Below, piece by piece: positions 14,282-22,690 of a stretch of 43,046 bases of DNA (the stretch's first letter is position 1; every line of letters begins with the position of its first letter). The DNA comes from Candidatus Cloacimonadaceae bacterium. Its GTDB lineage: Bacteria; Cloacimonadota; Cloacimonadia; Cloacimonadales; Cloacimonadaceae. The translations under genes were made by a program, and so were the position numbers. The DNA is taken from positions 1 to 43,046 of the forward strand of contig JAUYAR010000179.1 of the NCBI GenBank assembly GCA_030693415.1, written 5' to 3'. The notes beneath the pieces are model-generated. The model was given only the letters and a program-made list of their open reading frames with translations. It did no database searches and was not told the origin of the DNA.

Positions 14282-15599
14282 TTTTAAGAAAGTGACTGCC
14301 TGGCTTTCAGAAGGCATGCCACTGAATGCAAAACTGACGCACGCCCGTAGATACGTGATGCTACTTGTTTGGCTACTGCCAGTGGTTGGGTATATATACA
14401 AGGCTCTGATCAACACATTGCACTTGAAACGTAGCGGTGATGAGGGTTTTTTTCTGAAAGAGCTTGGCAGGTTTCAGCAGGATGGGATGTGGACGTCCTT
14501 TTCTGATGGTATTTCCCATCTACATGTCTTGCTCGTCAATTTTTTAAGCTACTTTGTGGGACAGCCATTATTAGCCGGGCGAATACTCAGTTTGCTGCTA
14601 CTTCCTTTAGGATTTCTGATCGGTGTCTGGATTATAAGAAATCTCAGATTATCGCACGCAGTGGAGGTGTTGACCTTGGCAACGCTTGCTTATGTTCTGG
14701 TATTCAGCCAGTCAGGAAAAATGTTTTACCGTTTTCTGAGTGATCCGCTGATGATCGTGATTGCCTTGGGATCTATACTATACATTCAGCGGTATTGCAC
14801 GGAATACCGAATTAAGTATTTGATTAGCGCTGCCATACTTGCCGGGATGATGTTTTGGGTGCGGTCTTTTGCTCTGTTAATTTTTGGTGGAATGTTCGCT
14901 TTCTTCCTTTACTTATTCATTTTCCATAAACCAAGAGTAAAACACTTTTCTGCGATGCTATTGTTTATAACTATTGCCTCAAGCACTGCACTAATCGTCC
15001 AAATCCCCAGTATCCATAACAAGGGCAGGATTTCTTTTGAAGATAAGAGCGGCGATGGGGACTGGAACGAACGTAATTGGATCACAAGGATAGACAGAAA
15101 AAGCAATGGTGGTGTATTTTCCTACTTAAGGGTTACATGGGATAGGGTCGAACAATTCAAGCAAGAATACGGTGAACATAGCATTCCGAGATCGTTATCG
15201 GAGAGATTTGCCAGGGATCCGAAGTTTATGGTTGATAGCTTTGTTTCCAATATGGTTGTGAGGATACCGTATGTATTGTTGATCAGCATCGGATTTTACT
15301 TTTTGTTGTTGCTTGATTTGATTAGACGACCCAAGTGGTTGTTTTGGGATTTACAGAGCTCTTTCAAGCTGCTTTTGTTATCTGTTTTTGTTAGTGTTAG
15401 CTTGGGTCTTTCGCTGATCATTGTAAACTACATCGAGCATAGATGGCTCTTTGCGGCAGTATTTTGCGCCCTGATATTGTCATCGATGCACTTGGATAGA
15501 TCTGTGATGAGAAGATACCGCAAGTATTTGATTGGCAGTCAATGGATTTTTCTATTGTTGACCGGTGCTGCAGAATTGATCGGGTTAATCATAATTTGA
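14274..15599 (+). CDS. GT-C membrane glycosyltransferase (GT39/ArnT-like)
   Basis: The 441-aa protein has about 10-11 transmembrane segments. After the first one (about 28-48) comes a first periplasmic loop with the acidic pair GDEGFF (Asp56-Glu57), the hallmark of GT-C enzymes that use polyprenyl-phosphate sugars (PMT, ArnT, GT39, GT83). A larger soluble loop (about 250-310: DKSGDGDWNERNWITRID) is followed by more membrane helices. Such enzymes transfer a sugar from undecaprenyl phosphate to lipid A, glycan or protein on the periplasmic side. With the ArnC-like transferase and ArnE-like protein upstream it completes a lipid-linked sugar route (inference). The acceptor cannot be predicted. 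It is shorter than ArnT (about 550 aa). Confidence 0.75.
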   Translation: MDNFKKVTAWLSEGMPLNAKLTHARRYVMLLVWLLPVVGYIYKALINTLHLKRSGDEGFFLKELGRFQQDGMWTSFSDGISHLHVLLVNFLSYFVGQPLLAGRILSLLLLPLGFLIGVWIIRNLRLSHAVEVLTLATLAYVLVFSQSGKMFYRFLSDPLMIVIALGSILYIQRYCTEYRIKYLISAAILAGMMFWVRSFALLIFGGMFAFFLYLFIFHKPRVKHFSAMLLFITIASSTALIVQIPSIHNKGRISFEDKSGDGDWNERNWITRIDRKSNGGVFSYLRVTWDRVEQFKQEYGEHSIPRSLSERFARDPKFMVDSFVSNMVVRIPYVLLISIGFYFLLLLDLIRRPKWLFWDLQSSFKLLLLSVFVSVSLGLSLIIVNYIEHRWLFAAVFCALILSSMHLDRSVMRRYRKYLIGSQWIFLLLTGAAELIGLIII

Positions 15600-15681
15600 T
15601 AGTGCTGTTTTAGTTGATAATCGCAACCAATTAATGGCGTTAGGGTGTTCCGGTTACTGCCAAAAGTTATTTACAAATAGA

Positions 15682-15711
15682 TTGGCTTGCAAAAACATTG
15701 CTTTGAGCCAA
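15682..15711 (+). terminator. Intergenic stem-loop between sugar module and core locus
   Basis: TTGGCT (15682-15687) pairs with AGCCAA (15706-15711). Inside, GCAA (15689-15692) pairs with TTGC (15698-15701) around an AAACA-type loop. It lies in the 222-base gap before the aminotransferase at 15822, the longest gap between 9368 and 40592, so it may mark a transcript boundary. No T-run follows and no clear promoter was found after it. Confidence 0.4.
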
Positions 15712-15821
15712 ATTACGCCTACGGCTCGCGAGTATATATTCCATTTTCGCTTTATGCAGCATTTATTTATAACAAAGATTGCGGCGACAAGACCTTGTAA
15801 TTTACATTTTTAGGAGCAAAA

Positions 15822-16943
15822 GTGATATCGGTATTTGGATGTAAAACAGGAAATGAAGAGATTGCCCTGGTCACAGAGGTACTTAGATCCCAATGGCTGG
15901 GCTTGGGCAGGTACGTCGAAGAATTTGAAAGCGAATTTGCCAAGTATAGGAACCTTGATAGCTTTGTGATGGTGGATAGTGGTTCCAATGCCTTGTATAT
16001 GGCGATAAAACTCTTGGATTTGCCACCTGGGTCCGAGATCATACTGCCCTCTTTCACATGGGTATCCTGTGCACAAGCAATACTTCTGGCGGGACATAAT
16101 CCAGTCTTTGCCGATGTGGAAATTGAGAGCAACAACATCACTGCTGATCTGATTAAGCCGCACATCACCCCAAAAACTGCTGCTGTGATGGTGGTTCATT
16201 TTGCTGGTAAGCCAGTGGATATGGATCCCATTTTAGCCTTAGGTATTCCCATAATCGAGGATGTCGCCCATGCAGTATCCTCAAGCTATAAAGGGAGGAC
16301 CTGCGGGAGTATCGGAGACGTCGCGATTTTCAGCTTCGACGCAGTGAAGAACTTAACGGCTGGAGAAGGCGGCGGCGTAGCGATGAAAAATCCCGACCTG
16401 AAAGCCAGAGCAATGCAATTAAGATATTGTGGGATCGGCAAATCAGGTTTTGAGGCTGCTTCTTCCGGAGCTTCTCAAAAAAACAGATGGTGGGAGTATC
16501 ACATTCAGGAACCTTTTATTAAAATGCTGCCCAACAACATAACTGCCGCCGTTGCTTTGGCTCAACTGCGCAAGATCGATGACCTACAGGAAACGCGAAA
16601 AGTGTGTTTCGATCAATATCAATGCGAGCTAAAAAATGTAGGAGATATCTTATGTCCGCCAGATCCCGCATCTTATGAGGAACACTCCTACTTCACTTAT
16701 GTAATCAGGACAGCCAAACGTGATTCCCTCGCCAGATTTCTTCTGGATAAAGGGATTTATACGACGCTGCGCTATCATCCTCTTCATCTAAATCGCATAT
16801 ATGGCAGCCATGTGAGGTTGCCCAACTCTGAACTGCTCAATGAAACTGCACTAAGCATTCCCCTGCATCCCAATCTCAGCGAAAGTGATATGGATTACAT
16901 CATCTCAAGCATCAAGGAATTTTATGGAACAAACCACGTATAA
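15822..16943 (+). CDS. DegT/DnrJ/EryC1/StrS sugar aminotransferase
   Basis: This 373-aa PLP enzyme carries the family pattern: VDSGSNALYMAIKLLDL, EIILPSFTWVSCAQA, the PLP contact IIEDVAHAV (Asp147), the lysine in FSFDAVKNLTAGEGGG (Lys176), and a C-terminal half that ends with the HPLHLNRIYG segment. It makes an amino sugar from a nucleotide-linked keto sugar. It differs from the WecE-like enzyme upstream; with the adjoining cupin it could be a 3-aminotransferase of the FdtB/QdtB kind, but the specificity cannot be fixed by eye. The start is GTG with AGGAG about 7 bases upstream. It overlaps the next gene by 20 bases. Confidence 0.87.
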   Translation: MISVFGCKTGNEEIALVTEVLRSQWLGLGRYVEEFESEFAKYRNLDSFVMVDSGSNALYMAIKLLDLPPGSEIILPSFTWVSCAQAILLAGHNPVFADVEIESNNITADLIKPHITPKTAAVMVVHFAGKPVDMDPILALGIPIIEDVAHAVSSSYKGRTCGSIGDVAIFSFDAVKNLTAGEGGGVAMKNPDLKARAMQLRYCGIGKSGFEAASSGASQKNRWWEYHIQEPFIKMLPNNITAAVALAQLRKIDDLQETRKVCFDQYQCELKNVGDILCPPDPASYEEHSYFTYVIRTAKRDSLARFLLDKGIYTTLRYHPLHLNRIYGSHVRLPNSELLNETALSIPLHPNLSESDMDYIISSIKEFYGTNHV

Positions 16944-17379
16944 GATAAAGAAGAACAGACGAATAGTTACTAAGAACAGGCACGATCAGATCAACGGATA
17001 TCTGGTGCCGATAATTGATATCGGGGACGAGTTTATTTCTCCCGAACAGTTTCCACGGCAAGTATATCTTACAGTTGTAGATCCAGGCGAGATCAAGGGT
17101 CCGCACTTCCATAAAGAGCGCTATGCCATGTACACTTGTATCAAAGGCAATATCAAGATCGTTCTTAAACTTGAAGACAAATATGAAGTCCTTTTTTCCG
17201 GCGAAGATCACGATTATGCCACTTTATGGATCCCTGCCGGGATACCGACCGCGGTGATAAATATGGATATGGATAATCCGAGTTTCATATTAAACACTCC
17301 CAATCCCTCATTTCTCGAAACCCCCTTTGATGATCATAACGTGGAGTTTGATCCCTCAGTTCTAAATAACGATGCATGA
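16924..17379 (+). CDS. Cupin-fold sugar epimerase/isomerase-like protein
   Basis: The 151-aa protein is a single cupin domain. Motif 1 is KGPHFHKERYAMYTCIKGNI with two metal- or substrate-binding histidines. Motif 2 is LWIPAGIPTAVINMD, and a C-terminal segment (LNTPNPSF, then DDHNVEFDPS) resembles the end of RmlC. It is about 30 residues shorter than RmlC and most like RmlC-related or WxcM/FdtA-type proteins in polysaccharide loci. Likely role: epimerase or 3,4-ketoisomerase acting on a TDP-4-keto-6-deoxy sugar, next to the aminotransferase and rmlA. I chose the ATG at 16924, with AAGGAA upstream, rather than an in-frame ATG at 16885 lying deeper in the preceding gene. Confidence 0.72.
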   Translation: MEQTTYKIKKNRRIVTKNRHDQINGYLVPIIDIGDEFISPEQFPRQVYLTVVDPGEIKGPHFHKERYAMYTCIKGNIKIVLKLEDKYEVLFSGEDHDYATLWIPAGIPTAVINMDMDNPSFILNTPNPSFLETPFDDHNVEFDPSVLNNDA

Positions 17380-17437
17380 ATTTGGCTTCGACTGAGATTC
17401 AAGCCCCAATAATAACTAAAAAAGTAGAGGAAGTATT

Positions 17438-18307
17438 ATGAAAGGTATAATTTTAGCCGGTGGTGCAGGAACACGGCTTCACCCCCTGACGATCGCCGTA
17501 AGCAAGCAACTGATGCCAATATATGACAAGCCGATGATCTATTATCCGCTTTCAGTGCTTATGTTGGCGGGAATACAGGACGTTTTGATTATCACCACTT
17601 TGGAAGACCAGTCCGGTTTTAAAAAACTGTTCGGGGATGGAAGCCAATTGGGGATGAGAATTGAATATGCCGTGCAGCATGTTCCCAACGGACTTGCTCA
17701 GGCATTTGTAATCGGTGCTGATTTTATAGGAAAAGACAAGGTGTGCCTTATTCTTGGGGATAACATCTTCTACGGTTCAGACCTGCAATTGAAGGTAATG
17801 GGATGCACTGATCCAACAGGCGCAATAATCACAGCTTATCCGGTCAATGATCCAGAAAGATTTGGGATAGTTGAATTTGATGAAGAATTTCGGGTAATCA
17901 GCATTGAAGAAAAACCCATGTATCCCAAATCGAAGTATGCAGTCCCGGGATTGTATTTCTATGATAATAGTGTATTAAACATTGCCAGAGAAATAAAACC
18001 TTCTGCCAGAGGCGAATATGAGATCACAGATGTGAACCGGGTTTATCTCGAACAAGGTAAGCTAAGTGTTTTGCCATTGGGAAGGGGTATTGCCTGGCTG
18101 GATACGGGAACCTTTGAAACGCTTGTGCAAGCTTCGCAATTTGTGGAAATCATTGAACAAAGACAGGGATTCAAGATCAGTTGCATTGAGGAGATTGCTT
18201 ACAGAAAAGGATTTATCGATGATGAGCAGCTAATTAGATTAGCCGAACCGATCAGAAAAAGCGGATATGGGGAATATTTAATCAGCTTGCTGAAACGAGA
18301 GTTTTGA
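17438..18307 (+). CDS. rmlA: Glucose-1-phosphate thymidylyltransferase (RmlA)
   Basis: RmlA makes dTDP-glucose from dTTP and glucose-1-phosphate, the entry step for all TDP-deoxysugars. The 289-aa product starts [17 protein letters not shown] and continues [45 protein letters not shown] and [13 protein letters not shown], all standard for the short RmlA class (about 290 aa). GAGGAAG lies before the ATG. No rmlB (dTDP-glucose 4,6-dehydratase), rmlC or rmlD of normal type is present in the window, so the 4-keto-6-deoxy intermediate must come from a gene elsewhere. Confidence 0.95.
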   Translation: MKGIILAGGAGTRLHPLTIAVSKQLMPIYDKPMIYYPLSVLMLAGIQDVLIITTLEDQSGFKKLFGDGSQLGMRIEYAVQHVPNGLAQAFVIGADFIGKDKVCLILGDNIFYGSDLQLKVMGCTDPTGAIITAYPVNDPERFGIVEFDEEFRVISIEEKPMYPKSKYAVPGLYFYDNSVLNIAREIKPSARGEYEITDVNRVYLEQGKLSVLPLGRGIAWLDTGTFETLVQASQFVEIIEQRQGFKISCIEEIAYRKGFIDDEQLIRLAEPIRKSGYGEYLISLLKREF

Positions 18308-18320
18308 TCTGGACAAGCCT

Positions 18321-19085
18321 GTGAAATTAGCTGTAATGCAACCTTATTTTCTTCCCTATCTGGGTGCATATCAGCATGTTTATGCCGTGGACAAATACAT
18401 CATTTACGGGAGTGTGAACTTTAGAAATAATGGATGGTTCAATCGGAACCGCCTAATGGAAAAAAATAAGGGACCACGATATTTCAATATCCCAATGATT
18501 GAAAGTAGCTTTCTTAAGACATTTAGAGATATAGAAGTTGACCCGTCACAGAGGTGGCGGGTAAAGCTATTGAGAACTATCGAGCTAAATTACAATAAAT
18601 GCGATTATTACGCTGTGACATTTGATTTGATCCGGGGAATAGTGCTGTGTGATTTGGTTCATCTGGATGAGTTTAATGCCAATTCGATGATCATGGTAAG
18701 CAAACATTTGGATATAAATACCCAGATAGTATTGGATCGTGGAAACTATGCGGCTATCGAAACGGAATTAGGAAGCAAATTTGATGAAACGATTGAATCG
18801 GGAGATATCGTAAGCCATGATCTCGATAAAAAAACTGCCCGAATTATCGAAATCTGCAAACAAGAACAAGCCGCTACTTATGTCAATCCGATTGGTGGTC
18901 AGGCTCTTTATTCAAAGAGTGTATTCAAAGCTAATGGAATTGAATTGTTGTTCTTGAAAACCAGAGAGATACGCTACAAACAGATGTATGATTCTTTTGA
19001 GCCCAATCTGTCCATACTCGATGTTTTGATGAACTGCGGAAAGGATCAAACAAAAGAACTAATCAAGGAATATGATTTAGTGTGA
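18321..19085 (+). CDS. WbqC family protein
   Basis: The 254-aa protein begins KLAVMQPYFLPYLGAYQHV and contains the WbqC-family features WFNRNRL, YFNIPM, RTIELNYNK and the C-terminal YVNPIGGQALY and LLFLKTREIRY. WbqC proteins occur in O-antigen and glycopeptide-type loci. Their biochemical role is not well established, but they are often encoded with a PLP aminotransferase, as here. The start is GTG, and its stop overlaps the GTG of the following gene (GTGA), so the two are probably made together and may act on the same sugar or an amino-acid-derived group. Confidence 0.85.
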   Translation: MKLAVMQPYFLPYLGAYQHVYAVDKYIIYGSVNFRNNGWFNRNRLMEKNKGPRYFNIPMIESSFLKTFRDIEVDPSQRWRVKLLRTIELNYNKCDYYAVTFDLIRGIVLCDLVHLDEFNANSMIMVSKHLDINTQIVLDRGNYAAIETELGSKFDETIESGDIVSHDLDKKTARIIEICKQEQAATYVNPIGGQALYSKSVFKANGIELLFLKTREIRYKQMYDSFEPNLSILDVLMNCGKDQTKELIKEYDLV

Positions 19086-20101
19086 CAACAATACATCAAT
19101 CCATCGGCGGGTATTTTGAGTTAGAGCTCCAAGAGGGGAACCAATTTCACCCTGATGCCATAGGGCTGAATAGCGCTCGAAATGCTTTGAGACTGATCCT
19201 AACTGATCGGAATATTAAAAAGATCTATATCCCTTTCTATACCTGCTCGGTGATATTAGATCCGATAATAAGTAGCGGGTGCAGTTATGAGTTTTATCAG
19301 CTTGACCGGGATTTCTTGCCAGATATCAGATTTGACGACATGGACGCGGGGTCTTTTTTTCTCTACACAAACTATTTTGGCTTGTGTGATAAGCAGGCTA
19401 TGGAAATCTCAAAAGTATGTCCGAATCTGATAGTTGATAATTCCCAGGCTTTTTTTTCCCGTCCGATAAATGATGTGCCAACCTTCTATTCCCCCAGGAA
19501 GTATTTTGGAGTCCCGGATGGGGCATACTTATACCCGGGTTCGATTGATGGCATTGACATACAGTCCATGCAATATTGCCACTCACATGCTCGATGCTCC
19601 CATCTGTTGAAAAGGATCGATTTGTCGCCTGAAGATGGGTATGGAGATTTTAAGGATTGCGAAAAGCTGATTTCAAGCGATGCCGTTTGTTTGATGTCAA
19701 AGTTGTCGAGGAGGATTCTTGGCGGTATTGATTACAATTTGATCAGCCAGCGTAGGAGAAGTAACTACCAAACACTGCACAAAGAACTGGGCTTTCTCAA
19801 TGAGCTTGAACTTGCCAATATCGATATAGCCGATTCAGCTCCATTGATCTATCCATTGTTGCTGAAAAACACCGGGTTCAAGGAAAGGTTAATCAGAGAT
19901 AAAATATACATAGCAACGTATTGGGATAACGTTTATCAGTGGACCGCCTCTGATTCATGGGAATGGTATTTAACGGATAATCTCATAGCCCTGCCCATCG
20001 ATCAACGCTATAATGAGTCCCAGATGAAAGTAATAATTGAGAAGGTACTCACCTTCCATGCCGATGATAATATGGAAAAACTAAGCGGAACAAATAATTG
20101 A
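19082..20101 (+). CDS. DegT-like PLP-dependent enzyme coupled to WbqC
   Basis: The 339-aa product is a diverged member of the DegT/fold-type-I aminotransferase group. Recognisable parts: LNSARNALRLIL (phosphate-binding region), IYIPFYTCSVILDPI, the PLP contact LIVDNSQAFFS (Asp119, Gln122), and SPRKYFGVPDGAYL, in which Lys140 is in the place of the Schiff-base lysine. It lacks the EGG-motif after the lysine seen in the other two aminotransferases here. It is coupled to WbqC by a GTGA overlap. The substrate is unknown; a role in making an amino-acyl or amino-sugar substituent is a guess. Confidence 0.72.
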   Translation: MTTIHQSIGGYFELELQEGNQFHPDAIGLNSARNALRLILTDRNIKKIYIPFYTCSVILDPIISSGCSYEFYQLDRDFLPDIRFDDMDAGSFFLYTNYFGLCDKQAMEISKVCPNLIVDNSQAFFSRPINDVPTFYSPRKYFGVPDGAYLYPGSIDGIDIQSMQYCHSHARCSHLLKRIDLSPEDGYGDFKDCEKLISSDAVCLMSKLSRRILGGIDYNLISQRRRSNYQTLHKELGFLNELELANIDIADSAPLIYPLLLKNTGFKERLIRDKIYIATYWDNVYQWTASDSWEWYLTDNLIALPIDQRYNESQMKVIIEKVLTFHADDNMEKLSGTNN

Positions 20102-21054
20102 AAACCGCACCAGTGTTTATTGGAACCCTAAACAGGTCGGACCATTTCAAGCAAGCCGTGGAGAGCTTAAAGCAGAATCAATTAGCCCAAGATACTCATC
20201 TATTTATTGGTTTGGATTATCCATCCAAGGATGAACACTATTCTGGGTACAATCAAACATTGGATTATCTTGAGAATATCAAAGGATTCAAAGAAGTTAC
20301 CGTATTCAAAAGATCGACCAACATGGGCGCAGCAAAGAACTTCAAAGATGGGCAGGACAATGTCCTACAGCTATATGACCGGATAATTATTTCCGAGGAT
20401 GACAACTATTTCTCTCCGACCTTTTTGGCATACATGAACGCAGGATTGGATAAGTTTGAATCTGATAGAAGGATATTCGGTATTTGCGGGCACAACTATC
20501 CAATCTCTTTTGAAAGTAAGTACTCTGGAAACTACTATGCTTGGCAGGGTGCATCAGTTTGGGGTTTTGGAACATGGCGAGATAGATATCAATCGCTGAA
20601 TTATACTATTAACGACCTATGCGCTTATTTGAGGAAGCCGGTAAACGTCATCCGCGCATATAGGATAGCACCGCATTATATCGCAAGTATGCTCGGCAAA
20701 GTTCAATCTAAGGCTGATTTTGATCCGTTTTCAGATGCTGTTATTAACCTGTATTTGAGAAATCACAACCAGTATTGCATCTTTCCCACCTTATCCAAAG
20801 TAAGGAATTTCGGACATGATGGAACTGGGCTTCGCAGCGGCATTATTCAGGGGGATAATCCCTTTGTGACACAAGCAATTGATGATGCAACCAGCTTTGA
20901 GTTTCAGTCCAATACAGAGGAGTTATTTGAGAATCCAGCCATAAATAGAATGCTGTTTCGTTATTTTTATCGGGGACCTATGCAAAGCCTAAAAACCCTA
21001 TGGGCGTTATTGAAGTATTATATTGGAAACAGAGCTTGTGTTCGGAAAACTTAG
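20098..21054 (+). CDS. GT-A glycosyltransferase (family 2-like)
   Basis: The 318-aa protein begins with a strand pattern for a nucleotide-sugar transferase (APVFIGTLNRSDHFKQAVES) and has FKRSTNMGAAKNFKDG. The likely metal-binding motif is ISEDDNYFSPTF (EDD in place of DxD). Downstream, GASVWGFGTWRDRYQ is a conserved acceptor-side element in related O-antigen transferases. No membrane segments are evident. The start is TTG and overlaps the preceding stop (TTGA), a pattern seen at several junctions in this locus. It presumably adds one residue to the lipid-linked repeat unit on the cytoplasmic face. Confidence 0.8.
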   Translation: MKTAPVFIGTLNRSDHFKQAVESLKQNQLAQDTHLFIGLDYPSKDEHYSGYNQTLDYLENIKGFKEVTVFKRSTNMGAAKNFKDGQDNVLQLYDRIIISEDDNYFSPTFLAYMNAGLDKFESDRRIFGICGHNYPISFESKYSGNYYAWQGASVWGFGTWRDRYQSLNYTINDLCAYLRKPVNVIRAYRIAPHYIASMLGKVQSKADFDPFSDAVINLYLRNHNQYCIFPTLSKVRNFGHDGTGLRSGIIQGDNPFVTQAIDDATSFEFQSNTEELFENPAINRMLFRYFYRGPMQSLKTLWALLKYYIGNRACVRKT

Positions 21055-21119
21055 TTTCTCCCCCAAAAAATGCAAATTTGATTACGCAAACAAACGGACG
21101 ATAAACCGGCAGAATTTAT

Positions 21120-22658
21120 ATGTCTAACCGATTGATAATCAACAACAGCATAATCCTCTATATCCGGATGCTTGTATCTACATTCATCGGAATTTTTATG
21201 TCCCGATATGTTCTGAGAGCTCTTGGCGTATCGGACTATGGACTGTATAATGTAGTCGGCGGGATTGTTACCTTAATGGCATTTATAAATACGGTAATGG
21301 TATCAACGACTTACAGGTACATTGCACATGAAACCGGCAAACCGGATGGCAACGTAAACAAGATATTCAACGTAAGTCTTACGATACACATTGTAATATC
21401 ATTAGTAGTTGTTCTGGTGGCATATAGCATTGGCTTGTTTTACATTGTGAACTATCTGAATGTTCCTGAGGGGAAGCTTTCTGATGCAGTCTTTGTATAT
21501 TGTTTTTCCTTGTTAAATATAGTATGTGTAATCTTGGGAACGCCTTTCCAGGGATTACTGATATCTAAGGAGAAGTTTTCGATAACGGTGCCGATCGAAC
21601 TTTCCACAAAGTTCATCAACCTTGGCTTGGTAATACTCCTGAATTTTTTGCCTGGCGACAAACTGCGGATTTATGCAATATTCGTCACTATGGTGCATCT
21701 TTTAAATCCTGTTTTGTATGTACTATACTGTTTCCGTAAATACTATCAGGAAGTTAAGTGGAAATTTCAGAAAGAGTTTGGTGTTTATCGGGGCATGATT
21801 CGTTTTTCTGGCTGGATAATGTTTGGAGCTGCGGCTTCAGCCGGAGAGCATCAAGGCTCAGCGTTGATCATCAATCGGTTTTTTGGCACAACTATGAATG
21901 CAAGTTTCGGAGTCGCCAACCAGGTGGGATCAATGGCCAGGATGTTTACTCATGGTTTAAGCCATGCCGTGGTTCCCCAGATTACCAAGAGCCACAGTGC
22001 GGGAGATCATCCCAGATCAGAACAGCTTGTGATGTTGGCATCTAAATACTCTTTTTTTTTACTACTTATTCCTGCGCTTCCGATTCTACTGGAGACAAAC
22101 TATATTCTGGGAGTATGGCTGACAATTGTGCCTCCCTATACTAGTATTTTTATACAAATGATGTTGATCAAGGAATTGATTCAGTCATCTAAAGCGGGGT
22201 TACCAGCCTTGATCCAAGCTTCCGGAAACATCAAGTGGTTTCAGATTATTACAAGTGCTACATCCCTGATGGTATTACCGATTTCCTTTATCGCGTTTAT
22301 GCTAAATAAACCACCCTACTTTATTTCACTTATATTTACTATTACTTCGTTTGTGACATTTGTCACCACCCTGATTTTGATGAGAGTGATCCTGGATTAC
22401 GATGTTCCCTTGTATCTAAAACGGTGTTTTTCAAGAATGCTGGTGGTCACGCTGTGCATGCTGCCTCTCTTAGCGATAAACAAACTGCTTGTTAGTGGAG
22501 CTTCCAGATTTTTTATTACTTTGGTTGCCTCGGAAATCTGGTTGGTTTTCATGGTGTACTTAATTGGCATGGAAAGGGATGAACGCACTGGAATGCGCAA
22601 ATACCTTCTTTCAATCTCACAGACAATCAAAATCCGGATCGGTGTTGGCAACAGATGA
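21120..22658 (+). CDS. wzx: Oligosaccharide repeat-unit flippase (Wzx)
   Basis: The 512-aa protein has about 12-14 hydrophobic segments. Its N-terminus (IILYIRMLVSTFIGIFMSRYVLRALGVSDYGLYNVVGGI) is split here into its recognisable pieces: FMSRYVLRALG, then SDYGLYNVVGG. These are characteristic of MVF/PST-family lipopolysaccharide flippases of the Bacteroidetes type. It would move the undecaprenyl-diphosphate-linked repeat unit across the inner membrane. Together with the polymerase at 24049 it indicates Wzx/Wzy-dependent assembly rather than an ABC export route. Its stop overlaps an 11-codon mini-ORF (22655-22690) leading into the next gene. Confidence 0.9.
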   Translation: MSNRLIINNSIILYIRMLVSTFIGIFMSRYVLRALGVSDYGLYNVVGGIVTLMAFINTVMVSTTYRYIAHETGKPDGNVNKIFNVSLTIHIVISLVVVLVAYSIGLFYIVNYLNVPEGKLSDAVFVYCFSLLNIVCVILGTPFQGLLISKEKFSITVPIELSTKFINLGLVILLNFLPGDKLRIYAIFVTMVHLLNPVLYVLYCFRKYYQEVKWKFQKEFGVYRGMIRFSGWIMFGAAASAGEHQGSALIINRFFGTTMNASFGVANQVGSMARMFTHGLSHAVVPQITKSHSAGDHPRSEQLVMLASKYSFFLLLIPALPILLETNYILGVWLTIVPPYTSIFIQMMLIKELIQSSKAGLPALIQASGNIKWFQIITSATSLMVLPISFIAFMLNKPPYFISLIFTITSFVTFVTTLILMRVILDYDVPLYLKRCFSRMLVVTLCMLPLLAINKLLVSGASRFFITLVASEIWLVFMVYLIGMERDERTGMRKYLLSISQTIKIRIGVGNR

Positions 22659-22690
22659 ACAACATCAACGCCTTAAGGGGAGGAGTATGA
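22655..22690 (+). other. Eleven-codon mini-ORF linking wzx to the next glycosyltransferase
   Basis: An ATG at 22655 overlaps the wzx stop (ATGA). The frame codes for MNNINALRGGV and ends in a TGA at 22688-22690 that overlaps the ATG at 22687 (ATGA again). The Shine-Dalgarno of the next gene (GGGGAGGAG) lies within it. This could be a translational relay or mere chance. Confidence 0.35.

Noticed and set aside
22564-22686. Longer N-terminus of the glycosyltransferase from 22564
   Set aside because: It would overlap wzx by 95 bases and is not like a glycosyltransferase; a strong ribosome site precedes the ATG at 22687.
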